From: Falsihalocynthiibacter arcticus
Lineage (GTDB): Bacteria; Pseudomonadota; Alphaproteobacteria; Rhodobacterales; Rhodobacteraceae
Assembly: GCF_000812665.2 (NCBI RefSeq)
Contig: NZ_CP014327.1
Span: 186,001-250,000 of the forward strand
Reading direction: 5' to 3'
DNA length: 64,000 bases
In this document: one piece after another, positions 30,135-41,336 of the stretch
Numbering within the stretch: the first letter of the stretch is position 1
How the letters are laid out: each line of letters begins with the position of its first letter
Notes under the pieces: generated by a model
The model's database searches: none
Seen by the model: the letters and a program-made list of their open reading frames with translations, nothing else
What the model was told of the DNA's origin: nothing
Program-made: the position numbers and the translations under genes

Positions 30135-31055
30135 ATGACAACACTCGTTTTCGGCCACAAAGCCCCCGACACCGATAGCGCCGGTTCCGCCCTCATTTGG
30201 GCTTGGTACTTGAATGACGTGAAATCAACGGCGGCCAAGGCCGTTTTGCTCGGAACTCCCAACACCGAAGCCGCTTTCGCTCTGCAACGCTGGGGCTTTG
30301 AAACTCCTGAAATCATTGCGGATGTTGCCGATGGCGCGCCCGTTGTGATCGTCGATACCAACAACCCAGCCGAACTTCCTGCAAATATTAACAACGCGGA
30401 TATCAAAGCCATCATCGACCACCACAAATTGGTGGGTGGCCTTGAAACAAGCGGCCCAATCTCGATCACAATCCGCCCCCTCGCCTGTACGGCCACAATC
30501 ATGCACAATCTGATGGGCGACAACGCGGCGAATATGACAGCCCCGATTAAGGGCCTCGTGCTGTCGTGCATCCTTTCGGATACGCTTGAATTCCGCTCCC
30601 CGACCACAACCGACCAAGATCGCGCCCTTGCGGAAAAATTGGCTGGTGAACTGGACCTCGACATTCCGACGTATGCCGCCGAAATGTTCGCAGCGAAATC
30701 CGATATCTCACGCTTCTCTGACGCCGACCTTCTGCGTATGGACAGCAAGGAATTCACTGTGGACAACGTAAAATTCCGCGTGTCCGTCCTTGAGACCACC
30801 GCTCCGGCAATCGTACTCGACCGCAAGGCGAGCCTTTTGGCTTCGTGTGCGACCGTCGCCGCCGAGGATAATGTTGACCACGTTCTCTTGTTCGTTGTCG
30901 ACATTCTCGCCGAAGAAGCCACCCTGCTTATCCAAAACGACACCGTCAAAGCGGTCGCAGAAAAAAGCTTCGGTGTGCCCGTTTCTGGCGACAGCGTGGT
31001 CCTTCCCGGTATCATGAGCCGCAAAAAGCAGATAATCCCAAACCTTAAAGTTTAA
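30135..31055 (+). CDS. ppaC: Manganese-dependent inorganic pyrophosphatase (class II)
   Basis: The DHH-family enzyme hydrolyses pyrophosphate. The 306-residue protein shows the metal motifs in order: FGHKAPDTDSAGSA, VDTNNPAELP, IIDHHKLVGGLET, and C-terminal DHHA2 elements ending LPGIMSRKKQIIP. Class II enzymes are scattered in proteobacteria and occur in several Roseobacters. Monocistronic: a strong terminator follows 20 bases after the stop. Confidence 0.94.
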   Translation: MTTLVFGHKAPDTDSAGSALIWAWYLNDVKSTAAKAVLLGTPNTEAAFALQRWGFETPEIIADVADGAPVVIVDTNNPAELPANINNADIKAIIDHHKLVGGLETSGPISITIRPLACTATIMHNLMGDNAANMTAPIKGLVLSCILSDTLEFRSPTTTDQDRALAEKLAGELDLDIPTYAAEMFAAKSDISRFSDADLLRMDSKEFTVDNVKFRVSVLETTAPAIVLDRKASLLASCATVAAEDNVDHVLLFVVDILAEEATLLIQNDTVKAVAEKSFGVPVSGDSVVLPGIMSRKKQIIPNLKV

Positions 31056-31073
31056 GTTAGTTCACAATTTTTC

Positions 31074-31100
31074 AGGGGGTGCCATGTGCGCCCCCTTTTT
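31074..31100 (+). terminator. Terminator of ppaC
   Basis: AGGGGGTGC-CATGT-GCGCCCCCT forms a nine-pair stem (one G-T pair) with a five-base loop, ending in a run of five T. Confidence 0.88.
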
Positions 31101-31119
31101 CATCAAAAGGAATGTTTCT

Positions 31120-31995
31120 ATGTCGCGCATTGTCTCTTCTCTCGCTGAAATTTCCGACACATACGACGCGCTTTTTGTCGACCTTTGGGGATGTGTTCAT
31201 GATGGAATCGCGGCGATTCCAGACGCTGTGGCCGCCCTGCAAGCGTACCGCAAACGTGGCGGAAAAGTCATTTTGGTCACCAACTCGCCCCGCCCCCGCG
31301 CTTCAGTTGAGATTCAACTCGATGGCTTTGGCGTGCCCCGCGACGCATGGGACGCAATCGCGACCTCGGGCGATTCTGCGCGCTCGGCGATGTTTCGCGG
31401 CGCTGTTGGAGAAAAAGTCTATTTCATGGGAACTGAAGACGAAAAGGCTGCCTTCTTTCGCCCTATCGCCGTCGTCAAGGACGCACGCGAAATCACAGCG
31501 GTTCCCCTAGCGGAGGCGGAAGGAATTGTGTGCTGCGGCCCCAAAGATTCCCTCGCCGACCCTGCCGTAAACCGCCCCACATTTCTTGCCGCCAAAACAC
31601 GCGGCTTAAAACTTCTGTGCGCCAACCCTGATATTGTCGTCGACCGCGGGGAGCGCCGTGAATGGTGCGCAGGTGCGCTCGCCGCGCTCTATACCGAAAT
31701 GGGGGGTGACAGTATGTATTTCGGTAAACCACATCCACCAATCTATGATCTAGCCCGCCGCCGACTCGCGGAAATCGACAGCGGCATTCCGGATGACCGT
31801 ATTTTGGCCATTGGCGACGGCATTCACACCGATATCCAAGGCGCCGTGGGGGAAGACATAGATTCTTTGTTCATCACTGGCGGCCTCGCAGCTGCAGAAA
31901 CTGGGACAACAGATCAGCCCAACCCCAAGCGTTTAAAGACATATCTTGATGTTTCTGGCTTTCAGCCAACATATTCCATCGGGTTCCTGCGTTAA
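31120..31995 (+). CDS. HAD-IIA family hydrolase (TIGR01459 type)
   Basis: The 291-residue protein carries the HAD motifs: YDALFVDLWGCVHDG (motif I, nucleophile Asp), VILVTNSPRPRA (motif II), YFGKPHPPIYD (motif III Lys) and ILAIGDGIHTDIQGA (motif IV). It matches the alphaproteobacterial subgroup with DxWG instead of DxDG, annotated as sugar-phosphatase-like; substrate unknown. ATG 31120 follows AAAGGA; an earlier ATG (31084) lies inside the ppaC terminator and is rejected. Confidence 0.88.
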   Translation: MSRIVSSLAEISDTYDALFVDLWGCVHDGIAAIPDAVAALQAYRKRGGKVILVTNSPRPRASVEIQLDGFGVPRDAWDAIATSGDSARSAMFRGAVGEKVYFMGTEDEKAAFFRPIAVVKDAREITAVPLAEAEGIVCCGPKDSLADPAVNRPTFLAAKTRGLKLLCANPDIVVDRGERREWCAGALAALYTEMGGDSMYFGKPHPPIYDLARRRLAEIDSGIPDDRILAIGDGIHTDIQGAVGEDIDSLFITGGLAAAETGTTDQPNPKRLKTYLDVSGFQPTYSIGFLR

Positions 31996-32028
31996 AAAAC
32001 ACTTGATTTTCTGCGCCAGCAAAGTAAT

Positions 32029-32066
32029 AAAATACCAACAAAGGCAATCTGTTGGTATTTTTATTT
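32029..32066 (+). terminator. Terminator of the HAD gene
   Basis: AAAATACCAACA and TGTTGGTATTTT pair over 12 positions with a nine-base loop, followed by TATTT. It may act in both directions. Confidence 0.9.
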
Positions 32067-32091
32067 CGTTATGGATGTAAGGATGACGCAA

Positions 32092-32535
32092 ATGTTGGAC
32101 AACTTTTACCGAGGCACCGTCTGTATCGAGGACTTGGAAGTCGGCATGTCGCGGCATGTTGAGAAGGCCATCACAGATCGGGACATCGAGCTTTTTGCCG
32201 AAGTGTCGACTGACCGTAACCCTGTCCATCTCGACGATGCCTATGCGCAGGACACCATTTTTGAGGGTCGCATTGCGCACGGCATGCTGACAGCGGGTTT
32301 AGTATCTGCGGTGATCGGCGAACAACTCCCTGGCCATGGGACAATTTACCTAAGCCAAAGCCTCAAGTTTCTTGCCCCAGTGCGCCCAAACGACATCGTC
32401 CGCGCAGAAGTTACCATCGCGCAGATCGACTACTCCAAAAGACGTGTGACGCTTGATTGTCTATGCCTTATCGACGGAAAACCCGTGCTGAAAGGCGAGG
32501 CAATAGTCCTCGCACCCTCCAAAAAACTCGACTGA
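32092..32535 (+). CDS. MaoC-like (R)-specific enoyl-CoA hydratase
   Basis: A hot-dog-fold protein of 147 residues with the hydratase-2 motif FAEVSTDRNPVHLDDAYAQ, followed by FEGRIAHGMLTAGLVSAVIG and YLSQSLKFLAPVRPNDIVRAEV. PhaJ-type members hydrate trans-2-enoyl-CoA to (R)-3-hydroxyacyl-CoA, linking fatty acid oxidation to polyhydroxyalkanoate; that use is inferred. Start: ATG 32092 has AAGGA nine to thirteen bases upstream; ATGs at 32083 and 32071 are in frame. Confidence 0.86.
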   Translation: MLDNFYRGTVCIEDLEVGMSRHVEKAITDRDIELFAEVSTDRNPVHLDDAYAQDTIFEGRIAHGMLTAGLVSAVIGEQLPGHGTIYLSQSLKFLAPVRPNDIVRAEVTIAQIDYSKRRVTLDCLCLIDGKPVLKGEAIVLAPSKKLD

Positions 32536-32554
32536 ATACAACGCCCCATGAAGT

Positions 32555-33667
32555 CTAGAAACTGTACCGAAAACCAGCCAAGAAAGCTTCACTATCTAGA
32601 TAGGACACGGCCACCCCTTGGGTGTCGTAGCGACGGTACGTGGCGTAGAGTTGCAAATTTTGCCTGTCAAAGCTTTGGACAACAGCCAAACCCACGGACT
32701 TGCTTGATGATCCATCCGCAGGGATATCCGCGCCCAAGTAGTAATCAAGCGAGAAGGCCGTCGTGCCCGCGTCAAAAAAATCACGCAAAACACCTGCCTT
32801 GACGTAATTGTAGTCGCCAATGTCCTTCGTTGTGCCGCTTGCCACCGTAAGATTGAGGCCGGAGGATTTGTGTAAGACGGATGCAGACCCCGCGAGGTTT
32901 TCGAAGGTCTCGCCAATCCAACTCACCCCGACACCCGCCATAAAGCGATAAGTGTCCGTCTCCCCTTCATAGCGCCCCGCCAAATCGGAATAGACATTGT
33001 CATCATCGTCGTGAAGGACATCTTGGCCATGCGCCACCGAGAACATAAATCCATTGAAATCCGGCGTATCGTAGCGCACGCGGAACAAACGTCTGCCGTC
33101 CAGATTTTTGTAGTAATCCGCAATTATTTCCCCGCTGAGGGTGCCGTCTACGCTCCGTAACAACTGGCTCGCCGCAGAATCTTTGACCGAAACACCAGCG
33201 ACCACTGTTGTGTTGGAGAAATCGATTCCCGTGATGCCATCTGTCGCCATTGATCCTTGACCAAACGCAAAGTTGCCCACAAGGTCGTTTTCAAATTCCA
33301 CCTCCAAGTGGCGGATATTTGTTTTGTCGATTGTATACCCACTCCCCACCGGCGTGTTCAAATTAACAGACGATGTGGAGTTTGGAGTAATCCCCACTTC
33401 AAAACGACCATCAATGCCCCACCCTGACCCAAGGGTGTTTTGATATCTCACTCCAATACGGGAACCAGAGTTGTCGTTGTCAACGGGGAAGTAACTTTGT
33501 GAAATCTCGCCGTCATCATACCCCAGATATCCTTGACTTACTTGGCCGTAAAAATCAAACGCACCTCCCGTGTCCATCGTGGTATCTTGGGCAATTGCCG
33601 TCCCTGCGAGAACCAGTGCAAACAGTACAGTTGCGGAAAATAGTGGAGTTTTCGGCTGTGAAATCAT
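32555..33667 (-). CDS. Outer-membrane porin-like protein
   Basis: A 370-residue protein with signal peptide (MISQPKTPLFSATVLFALVLAGTAIA) followed by DFYGQVSQGYLGYDDGE, alternating beta-strand pattern throughout, aspartate/glycine-rich loops (HDDDDNVYSDLAGRY) and C-terminal phenylalanine (LAGFRYSF) required for BAM insertion. It matches the general Gram-negative porin type of Rhodobacterales. Loops are acidic, which would suggest cation preference, but that is inference. Convergent with the MaoC gene across 19 bases; its own promoter is in the 190-base gap before ribF. Confidence 0.82.
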   Translation of the reverse strand: MISQPKTPLFSATVLFALVLAGTAIAQDTTMDTGGAFDFYGQVSQGYLGYDDGEISQSYFPVDNDNSGSRIGVRYQNTLGSGWGIDGRFEVGITPNSTSSVNLNTPVGSGYTIDKTNIRHLEVEFENDLVGNFAFGQGSMATDGITGIDFSNTTVVAGVSVKDSAASQLLRSVDGTLSGEIIADYYKNLDGRRLFRVRYDTPDFNGFMFSVAHGQDVLHDDDDNVYSDLAGRYEGETDTYRFMAGVGVSWIGETFENLAGSASVLHKSSGLNLTVASGTTKDIGDYNYVKAGVLRDFFDAGTTAFSLDYYLGADIPADGSSSKSVGLAVVQSFDRQNLQLYATYRRYDTQGVAVSYLDSEAFLAGFRYSF

Positions 33668-33856
33668 GAAGTTACATCCATTTTAGCGTTACGGACCATT
33701 CTAACTCAAGTTCCCAAAAATGGCGATATATCGGGGGATTTCAGCTTGCAATAAGTGTATTTCGAACACACCATATCAAGCCCGCATTAACGTAAGGTGC
33801 CCCAGTAATCCTCACAAATGCTTGCACGGGCGCACGTCCGAGGATATGTGCCAAGC

Positions 33857-34789
33857 ATGCATGTTTTCCGCGATCATACCTTCATTGACCCCAAGTACCG
33901 AGGCGCGAGCATTGCGATTGGAAACTTTGATGGCGTGCATCGCGGCCACCAAAAAGTTATCGATATTGCACGTGCTGCAGCCCCCTCGGCCCCCCTTGGA
34001 ATTCTCACGTTCGAACCCCACCCGCGCCAATACTTCGCCCCCAAAGGCGAGTCTTTTCGCCTGATGAATGCGACCGCCCGCGCCCACCGCTTGGAAAAGC
34101 TGGGTGTTGAAAGGCTGTACGAGTTAAACTTTAACGCCTCCCTTTCCACCTTTTCGGCGCGCGCCTTCGCGCAAGAAATCCTGTCCGAAGGCATTGGCGC
34201 CCGTCATGTCACCGTCGGCGAGGATTTTCGTTTTGGAAAAGGGCGCACAGGGAACGCCACCGATTTGATCGCGTTTGGAAAAGAATTTGGCTTTGGCGTC
34301 ACGATCGTAGAACTGGTTGCGGACGGGGACGATGAAGTTTCCTCCTCCGCAATTCGTGCAGCGCTATCCGCTGGACACCCCGAGGTTGCCGCCCGCATGC
34401 TGGGCCATTATCATCGTATCGAGGGGCAAGTCATTCGTGGCGATCAACGTGGCCGCGAGCTGGGGTATCCCACTGCTAATATGTCAATCTCCGGCCTGCA
34501 TCCTCCAAAATTCGGCGTCTATGTTGTACGGGTGGATATTCTCACTGGTCCGTATGCGGGAACATATAGTGGCGCGGCCTCTATGGGGGTGCGCCCAATG
34601 TTTGGTGAAAACCTTCCCAACTTGGAAAGCTACCTCTTTGATTTCAAGGGGGATATCTATGGGGAAAATATTTCCGTCGCGCTAATTCAATACTTGCGCC
34701 CTGAGGAAAAGTTTGACGGGCTTGAAGCCCTCATCGCGCAAATGGACGCGGACTGTGTTAAAGCGCGGCAAATACTCGCCGCGCTTTAA
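33857..34789 (+). CDS. ribF: Bifunctional riboflavin kinase / FAD synthetase
   Basis: RibF makes FMN and FAD from riboflavin. The 310-residue protein has the FAD synthetase nucleotidyl-transfer motif IAIGNFDGVHRGHQKVI near the start, EDFRFGKGRTGN, the SSS/SAIR element (EVSSSAIRAALSAGH), and the flavokinase part RELGYPTANMSIS, KFGVYVV and SYLFDFKGDIYG. I chose ATG 33857 (MHVFRDHTFID), consistent with family N-termini; longer frames exist. Convergent with prs. Confidence 0.95.
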   Translation: MHVFRDHTFIDPKYRGASIAIGNFDGVHRGHQKVIDIARAAAPSAPLGILTFEPHPRQYFAPKGESFRLMNATARAHRLEKLGVERLYELNFNASLSTFSARAFAQEILSEGIGARHVTVGEDFRFGKGRTGNATDLIAFGKEFGFGVTIVELVADGDDEVSSSAIRAALSAGHPEVAARMLGHYHRIEGQVIRGDQRGRELGYPTANMSISGLHPPKFGVYVVRVDILTGPYAGTYSGAASMGVRPMFGENLPNLESYLFDFKGDIYGENISVALIQYLRPEEKFDGLEALIAQMDADCVKARQILAAL

Positions 34790-34798
34790 TCAAAACAT

Positions 34799-35815
34799 TC
34801 AGGTAGTGTAGGTGCCTTCGTAAATTGGCCCGAGCGTGTCAGCGTCAAACAAAGACGAAACCGAAGTGCCATTCCATGTGTTCTGAATTGCTTGGGCGAA
34901 CATCGGAGCGGTCGGAACAATCCGAATGTTTGTCGCATCGACAACAGGCTTCGTAGGCTGAATGGAATCGGTAATCACCAAAGATTTCATCACCGAATTA
35001 GCAACCCGCTCAACGGCGGGCCCAGACATGACGCCGTGTGTGATGTAGGAATGAACTTCCTTGGCCCCGCTTTCCATCAGGACTTCTGCGGCCTTGCAAA
35101 GGGTTCCTGCGGTATCCACCATGTCGTCCACGATGATACAGGTTTTGCCCGTCACATCCCCGATCACTTTCATTTCCGCGATTTCGCCAGCTTTTTCGCG
35201 ACGCTTATCAACGATGGAAAGCGGCGCATTGATCCGTTTGGCCAATTCGCGCGCGCGCGCAACCCCGCCCACATCCGGGGACACGACCATCAATTCATCC
35301 ATGCGGCCCTTGAATTCATGTTCTATATCAAGCGCAAACACGGGTGAGGCATAGAGGTTGTCCACGGGAATATCGAAAAACCCTTGGATTTGAGTGGCGT
35401 GAAGGTCCAGCGTGAGAACACGCTCGATCCCAGCTTGGGTAATGAGGTTTGCAACAAGTTTCGCCGAAATAGGGGTGCGCGCCTTGGTGCGGCGGTCTTG
35501 ACGCGCGTAGCCAAAATAGGGAATGACGGCCGTGATCCGCGCTGCGGACGAGCGCCGCAGTGCATCTGCGATAATCAACAATTCCATCAGATTGTCGTTC
35601 GCCGGATTTGACGTGGACTGGATGATAAACATATCCTCGCCACGAACATTTTCATAAACTTCGACGAAAATCTCTTGGTCGTTAAAGCGTTCAACGCGCG
35701 CGTCAACAAGGCCGACGCTCACACCACGATGCAGCGACATACGGCGTGCAATGGCGGTTGCGAGCGGACGGTTCGCGTTTCCGGAGATAAGTTTGGGAGC
35801 AGATTTGGTGGACAT
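34799..35815 (-). CDS. prs: Ribose-phosphate pyrophosphokinase
   Basis: Prs makes PRPP for nucleotide, histidine and tryptophan synthesis. The 338-residue class I enzyme has [33 protein letters not shown] (flexible loop region), [18 protein letters not shown] and PRPP loop [19 protein letters not shown]. Length is slightly above the common 310-315 because of the ends. Monocistronic; faces ribF at its 3' end and the DsbA-like gene at its 5' end. Confidence 0.96.
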   Translation of the reverse strand: MSTKSAPKLISGNANRPLATAIARRMSLHRGVSVGLVDARVERFNDQEIFVEVYENVRGEDMFIIQSTSNPANDNLMELLIIADALRRSSAARITAVIPYFGYARQDRRTKARTPISAKLVANLITQAGIERVLTLDLHATQIQGFFDIPVDNLYASPVFALDIEHEFKGRMDELMVVSPDVGGVARARELAKRINAPLSIVDKRREKAGEIAEMKVIGDVTGKTCIIVDDMVDTAGTLCKAAEVLMESGAKEVHSYITHGVMSGPAVERVANSVMKSLVITDSIQPTKPVVDATNIRIVPTAPMFAQAIQNTWNGTSVSSLFDADTLGPIYEGTYTT

Positions 35816-35919
35816 GGCAGGGGGTCCCTATTGAAAGTCAGTATCAGAATCATGACGTTGACACGGCTTAACATCTCGCTACCGTCGTGCCAAAGAAAAT
35901 GCCGCCTTGGAGGCCATAT

Positions 35920-36512
35920 ATGACTAAAATAGACTACTATTTCGCGACGATTTCCCCTTTCACCTATTTAGCAGGCGCACGCCTTGAGGAAATCGCGAAA
36001 AAGCACGCGGCGCAAGTGACATACAAACCGCTCGACATTATGGCGCTTTTTGCACGCACGGGCGGTACCCCCCAAAGGATCGCCATCCAAATCGCATGGC
36101 ATATCGCCTGCAGGAAATCCGTCGCCAAGCCGCGCGCACGGGCCTGCCCACGAATATAAAACCCGCGCATTGGCCCACAAATATGGCCCCTTCGGCTTAT
36201 GCAATCATTGCGGCCCAAAACACCGGCGGCGATGTCGGCGCGCTTGCCCACGCGTTTACCCGCGCCTGTTGGGCCGAGGAAAAAGACGTGGCCGATGAGG
36301 GGGTCATCCGCGCCCTCCTCGCTGCAAATGGGTTCGACCCTGAGTTGGTGAACTCAGGCCTCCTAAGTGGTGCAGAAGCATATGCTCGCAACCTTGAGGA
36401 TGCCGTAGAAGCAGGTGCTTTTGGCGCGCCTACCTATGTTGCTGACGGGGAAGTTTTTTGGGGTCAAGACCGTTTAGACGACCTTGATCTCCACCTCGCG
36501 GGCAAACTTTAA
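35920..36512 (+). CDS. 2-hydroxychromene-2-carboxylate isomerase / DsbA-like protein, frame interrupted by a one-base deletion
   Basis: The first frame begins KIDYYFATISPFTYLAGARL and runs to FARTGGTP; a second frame resumes PKDRHPNRMAYRLQEIRRQAART and ends WGQDRLDDLDLHLAGKL. This is the DsbA-family HCCA isomerase, a kappa-class GST-like thioredoxin fold; FGAPTYVADGEVFWGQDRL is the typical end. The break lies in six C at 36068-36073; one extra C joins both frames into about 197 residues, a normal length. GGAGG precedes the ATG at 35920. HCCA isomerases act in naphthalene breakdown in some bacteria, but most Roseobacter homologues have no known substrate. A sequencing error is likely. Confidence 0.83.
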
Positions 36513-37555
36513 GTTCGCAAAATATCAAGGAATTGGTCGATCATCTCATGGCTGATCGACCAGTCACAAACAAACCGTGCAATGAGAGGCTCCTCTGGAT
36601 CCTCCCCGTCTAGGTCGCCGACCATGACGTGATAGACGGCTCCCGCCTCTTTGAGTTTTTGATGCGCAGCGCGAGGAAGGGACGCGAAAATAATATTGGC
36701 ATCTACAGGTCCAACGAATTCGGCTCCCGCTTTTGCAAGCCCCTCCGCGAGATACGCTGTGTTTTCATTGGCGGAAGTGGCGGACGAAAGCCACAAGTTA
36801 TCAGTAAGATACGCCAACATTTGCGCCGCAAGGAAACGGTTTTTTGAGAACAAATGTGCGCCGCGCTTTCGGCGCAACTCAAATTCGGCCGCATCGCTAG
36901 GGTCAAAAAAGATAGCAGCCTCAACGCCAAGTAATCCGTTTTTGGTCCCGCCGAAGGACAGCGCCTTGACCCCAACTCGCCATGTCATTTCTGCGGGTGT
37001 GCATCCCAATGCGGCTATCGCATTCGCAAAACGTGCGCCGTCCATGTGGGTCTTGAGGCCATAGGATTTGGCCAAGCCCGTAATGGCTGCAATTTCGTCC
37101 AAGCTGTATATTGTGCCCGCTTCCGTGAGCTGGGTGATTGAAATCGGGCCGCGCTGTGGTCCGTGTACGCCGCGATTTCCTTCGCCCCGAATGGCACTTC
37201 CCAGAAATTGCGGGGACATTTTTCCATCAGTCGTCGGAATCAAAGTGAGCTTGGCGCCGCCCGTATAGAACTCCGGCGCGTTGCATTCGTCCTCATGGAT
37301 ATGGGCTACATCACTGCAAAAAATCGTATCAAACGGTCGCGCTAGACAGGCGAGAATAAGAGAATTGGCCGCCGTCCCTGTGGCCACAAGATGCACGACG
37401 GCTTCGGGTGCTTCGAAGATGGTGCGGATTTTGGAGGTCACTTCGGCCATGATCGCGTCGGCACCATAGGGCATGGCAAAGCCCGAATTAGCGTCGAGCA
37501 AGGCTTGCATCACTTCGGGGTGGGACATTCCGGCGTTGTCTGATGCAAAAAACAT
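36509..37555 (-). CDS. ltaE: Low-specificity L-threonine aldolase
   Basis: The PLP enzyme splits threonine or allo-threonine to glycine and acetaldehyde. The 348-residue protein starts MFFASDNAGMSHPEVMQAL, has VATGTAANSLIL, HMDGARFANAIAALG and the PLP lysine in ALSFGGTKNGLLG. Its ATG overlaps the ycgN stop as TAATG, so the three genes lectin - ycgN - ltaE form a tightly coupled minus-strand unit. Its stop overlaps that of the convergent isomerase gene by four bases. Confidence 0.93.
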   Translation of the reverse strand: MFFASDNAGMSHPEVMQALLDANSGFAMPYGADAIMAEVTSKIRTIFEAPEAVVHLVATGTAANSLILACLARPFDTIFCSDVAHIHEDECNAPEFYTGGAKLTLIPTTDGKMSPQFLGSAIRGEGNRGVHGPQRGPISITQLTEAGTIYSLDEIAAITGLAKSYGLKTHMDGARFANAIAALGCTPAEMTWRVGVKALSFGGTKNGLLGVEAAIFFDPSDAAEFELRRKRGAHLFSKNRFLAAQMLAYLTDNLWLSSATSANENTAYLAEGLAKAGAEFVGPVDANIIFASLPRAAHQKLKEAGAVYHVMVGDLDGEDPEEPLIARFVCDWSISHEMIDQFLDILRT

Positions 37556-38025
37556 TAACTTAAGTCCTCAATGATATAGTCTTCCCAGTCTTCTTCGGCG
37601 ACTTCAAATTCGGGAATTGTCCAGCCACGCACAGAGATTCCGGCCGTATGCACGGTTTGTGGATCGCCCGAAACAAGGGGGTGCCAGTCGTTTAATGGCT
37701 TACCCTCGTGAAGCAAGCGGTACGCGCATGTTGCGGGCAACCAATAGGCGACATCTTTGATCGTTTCGGGCTTCAAGGAGACACATTCAGGCACGAATTG
37801 TTTGCGAATTTCATACTGACCACATTGGCAACTGTCATCGTCCAAAAGACGGCACGCAACCCGTGTAAAGGCAACTTCCCCCGTGTCCTCGTCTTCGAGC
37901 TTGTTGAGGCAGCATTTCCCACAGCCATCGCAAAGCGCTTCCCATTCGCGGGAATTCATTTTCGTGAGGGGGATGGATTCCCAAAAATTGGGCCGCAATC
38001 CGGATCGATCAATTTTGTTGTTCAT
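37555..38025 (-). CDS. YcgN family cysteine cluster protein (UPF0260)
   Basis: The 156-residue protein has a cysteine cluster CDGCGKCCLNKLED, further cysteines in RVACRLLDDDSCQCGQYEIR, VPECVSLKPE and TCAYRLLHEGKPLNDWHPLVSGD, a pattern typical of UPF0260/YcgN and likely to hold a metal or Fe-S centre. Function unknown. It overlaps the lectin gene by four bases upstream and ltaE by one base downstream. Confidence 0.9.
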   Translation of the reverse strand: MNNKIDRSGLRPNFWESIPLTKMNSREWEALCDGCGKCCLNKLEDEDTGEVAFTRVACRLLDDDSCQCGQYEIRKQFVPECVSLKPETIKDVAYWLPATCAYRLLHEGKPLNDWHPLVSGDPQTVHTAGISVRGWTIPEFEVAEEDWEDYIIEDLS

Positions 38026-38423
38026 AGGCCCCTTCTAGGGAAAGTTGGAGCCCGTGGAAAGAGCCCCGAAATCTTAATGAACATCCCAGTCGTCCTCATT
38101 TTCCAACTCCCCACCGCCGTCCAGTCGACGCGAATGCGTGCAATGCGGGTGTCGCCCCAAGTTTTAAACACAGCGACGAACCCCTCAGTGGACACTTTTT
38201 CAGTCGTTAAATCCCCACGCTGATTGGTTGCACTATCAAAATCCCACATGGATATCGAAATTTGAACGACGGGTGGCGTGCGGAAGGCGGTGCTGAAAGA
38301 AACCGCCTCGCGATGCTCGCGTTGGCCCTCGCCCGTCCACATATTTCCATCGTGCTGAAAATCCGAAAACAGCACAAGGGAGCCTTGATCAATTCCGAGT
38401 TGGTGATTTTGAAAACGCCGCAT
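38022..38423 (-). CDS. H-type lectin domain protein
   Basis: A 133-residue protein with the H-lectin beta-sandwich signature: GSLVLFSDFQHDGNMWTGEG, EAVSFSTAFRTPPVVQISISMWD and VFKTWGDTRIARIRVDWTAVG. The domain was first described in snail agglutinins binding GalNAc; bacterial roles are unknown. No signal peptide is visible. Its 3' end overlaps ycgN (ATGA type). It is the first gene of a likely lectin-ycgN-ltaE operon. Confidence 0.82.
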   Translation of the reverse strand: MRRFQNHQLGIDQGSLVLFSDFQHDGNMWTGEGQREHREAVSFSTAFRTPPVVQISISMWDFDSATNQRGDLTTEKVSTEGFVAVFKTWGDTRIARIRVDWTAVGSWKMRTTGMFIKISGLFPRAPTFPRRGL

Positions 38424-38475
38424 GAATGTTCCTCAAACTTCTCGGTAGTTTATTGAGAAAAAAGGCCAAGAAAAG

Positions 38476-38506
38476 GCAAAAGGCCCCACAAATCCTTGCA
38501 GGGCCT
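38476..38506 (-). terminator. Terminator of the atp operon
   Basis: On the minus strand AGGCCC-(14)-GGGCCT is a six-pair stem followed by TTTTGCCTTTTC, 22 bases after the atpC stop. Confidence 0.65.
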
Positions 38507-38528
38507 CTAAAATTCAAAATAAGTTAAT

Positions 38529-38933
38529 TTAAGCCCGTAGGCCAAGCTGGTTCGCCAAAGAAACGATGTCAGCAATCTGTTTTGCAAGAATGTCGATCTG
38601 GTCGGCGGGTGCGTTATCGAGAGCCCTTTTGGCGTCGGCAACGATTTCATCGATCATCTCTTGGGTCGCTTCTGATGCGGGTGCGGCTTTTTCGGCCAAA
38701 ACCGAAGTCGACTTGTCCGAAATTTCGGCAAAGCCACCCGTAACAAGATACTCTTGCGTGCCTGTTTCACTGGCAACTTTTAGGATACCAGGGCGCAGCG
38801 TTGTGATCAAAGGCGCGTGGTTTGCCAAAGCTGTGAGATCGCCGTCGGCCGCCGGGATTTGTACCTCGGTTGCTTCATACGATGCCAAGCTACGCTCAGG
38901 CGTTACCAGATCAAACTGCAGTTTCTCAGCCAT
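38529..38933 (-). CDS. atpC: ATP synthase F1 subunit epsilon
   Basis: The 134-residue central-stalk subunit: LQFDLVTPERSLASYEATEV, GDLTALANHAPLITTLRPG and EYLVTGGFAEISDKSTSVLAEKA; the C-terminal helical part is long enough to inhibit rotation. Last gene of the atpHAGDC operon, 56 bases after atpD. Confidence 0.95.
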   Translation of the reverse strand: MAEKLQFDLVTPERSLASYEATEVQIPAADGDLTALANHAPLITTLRPGILKVASETGTQEYLVTGGFAEISDKSTSVLAEKAAPASEATQEMIDEIVADAKRALDNAPADQIDILAKQIADIVSLANQLGLRA

Positions 38934-38989
38934 ATCGGCCTCCTTCAGAGTTTGTTTGGCGGGCCGGAACCCGCCAAAAACCCGTTACA

Positions 38990-41307
<2,318 letters not shown>

Positions 41308-41336
41308 GTATCCAATCCTATCCTAAGGCGAAAATA

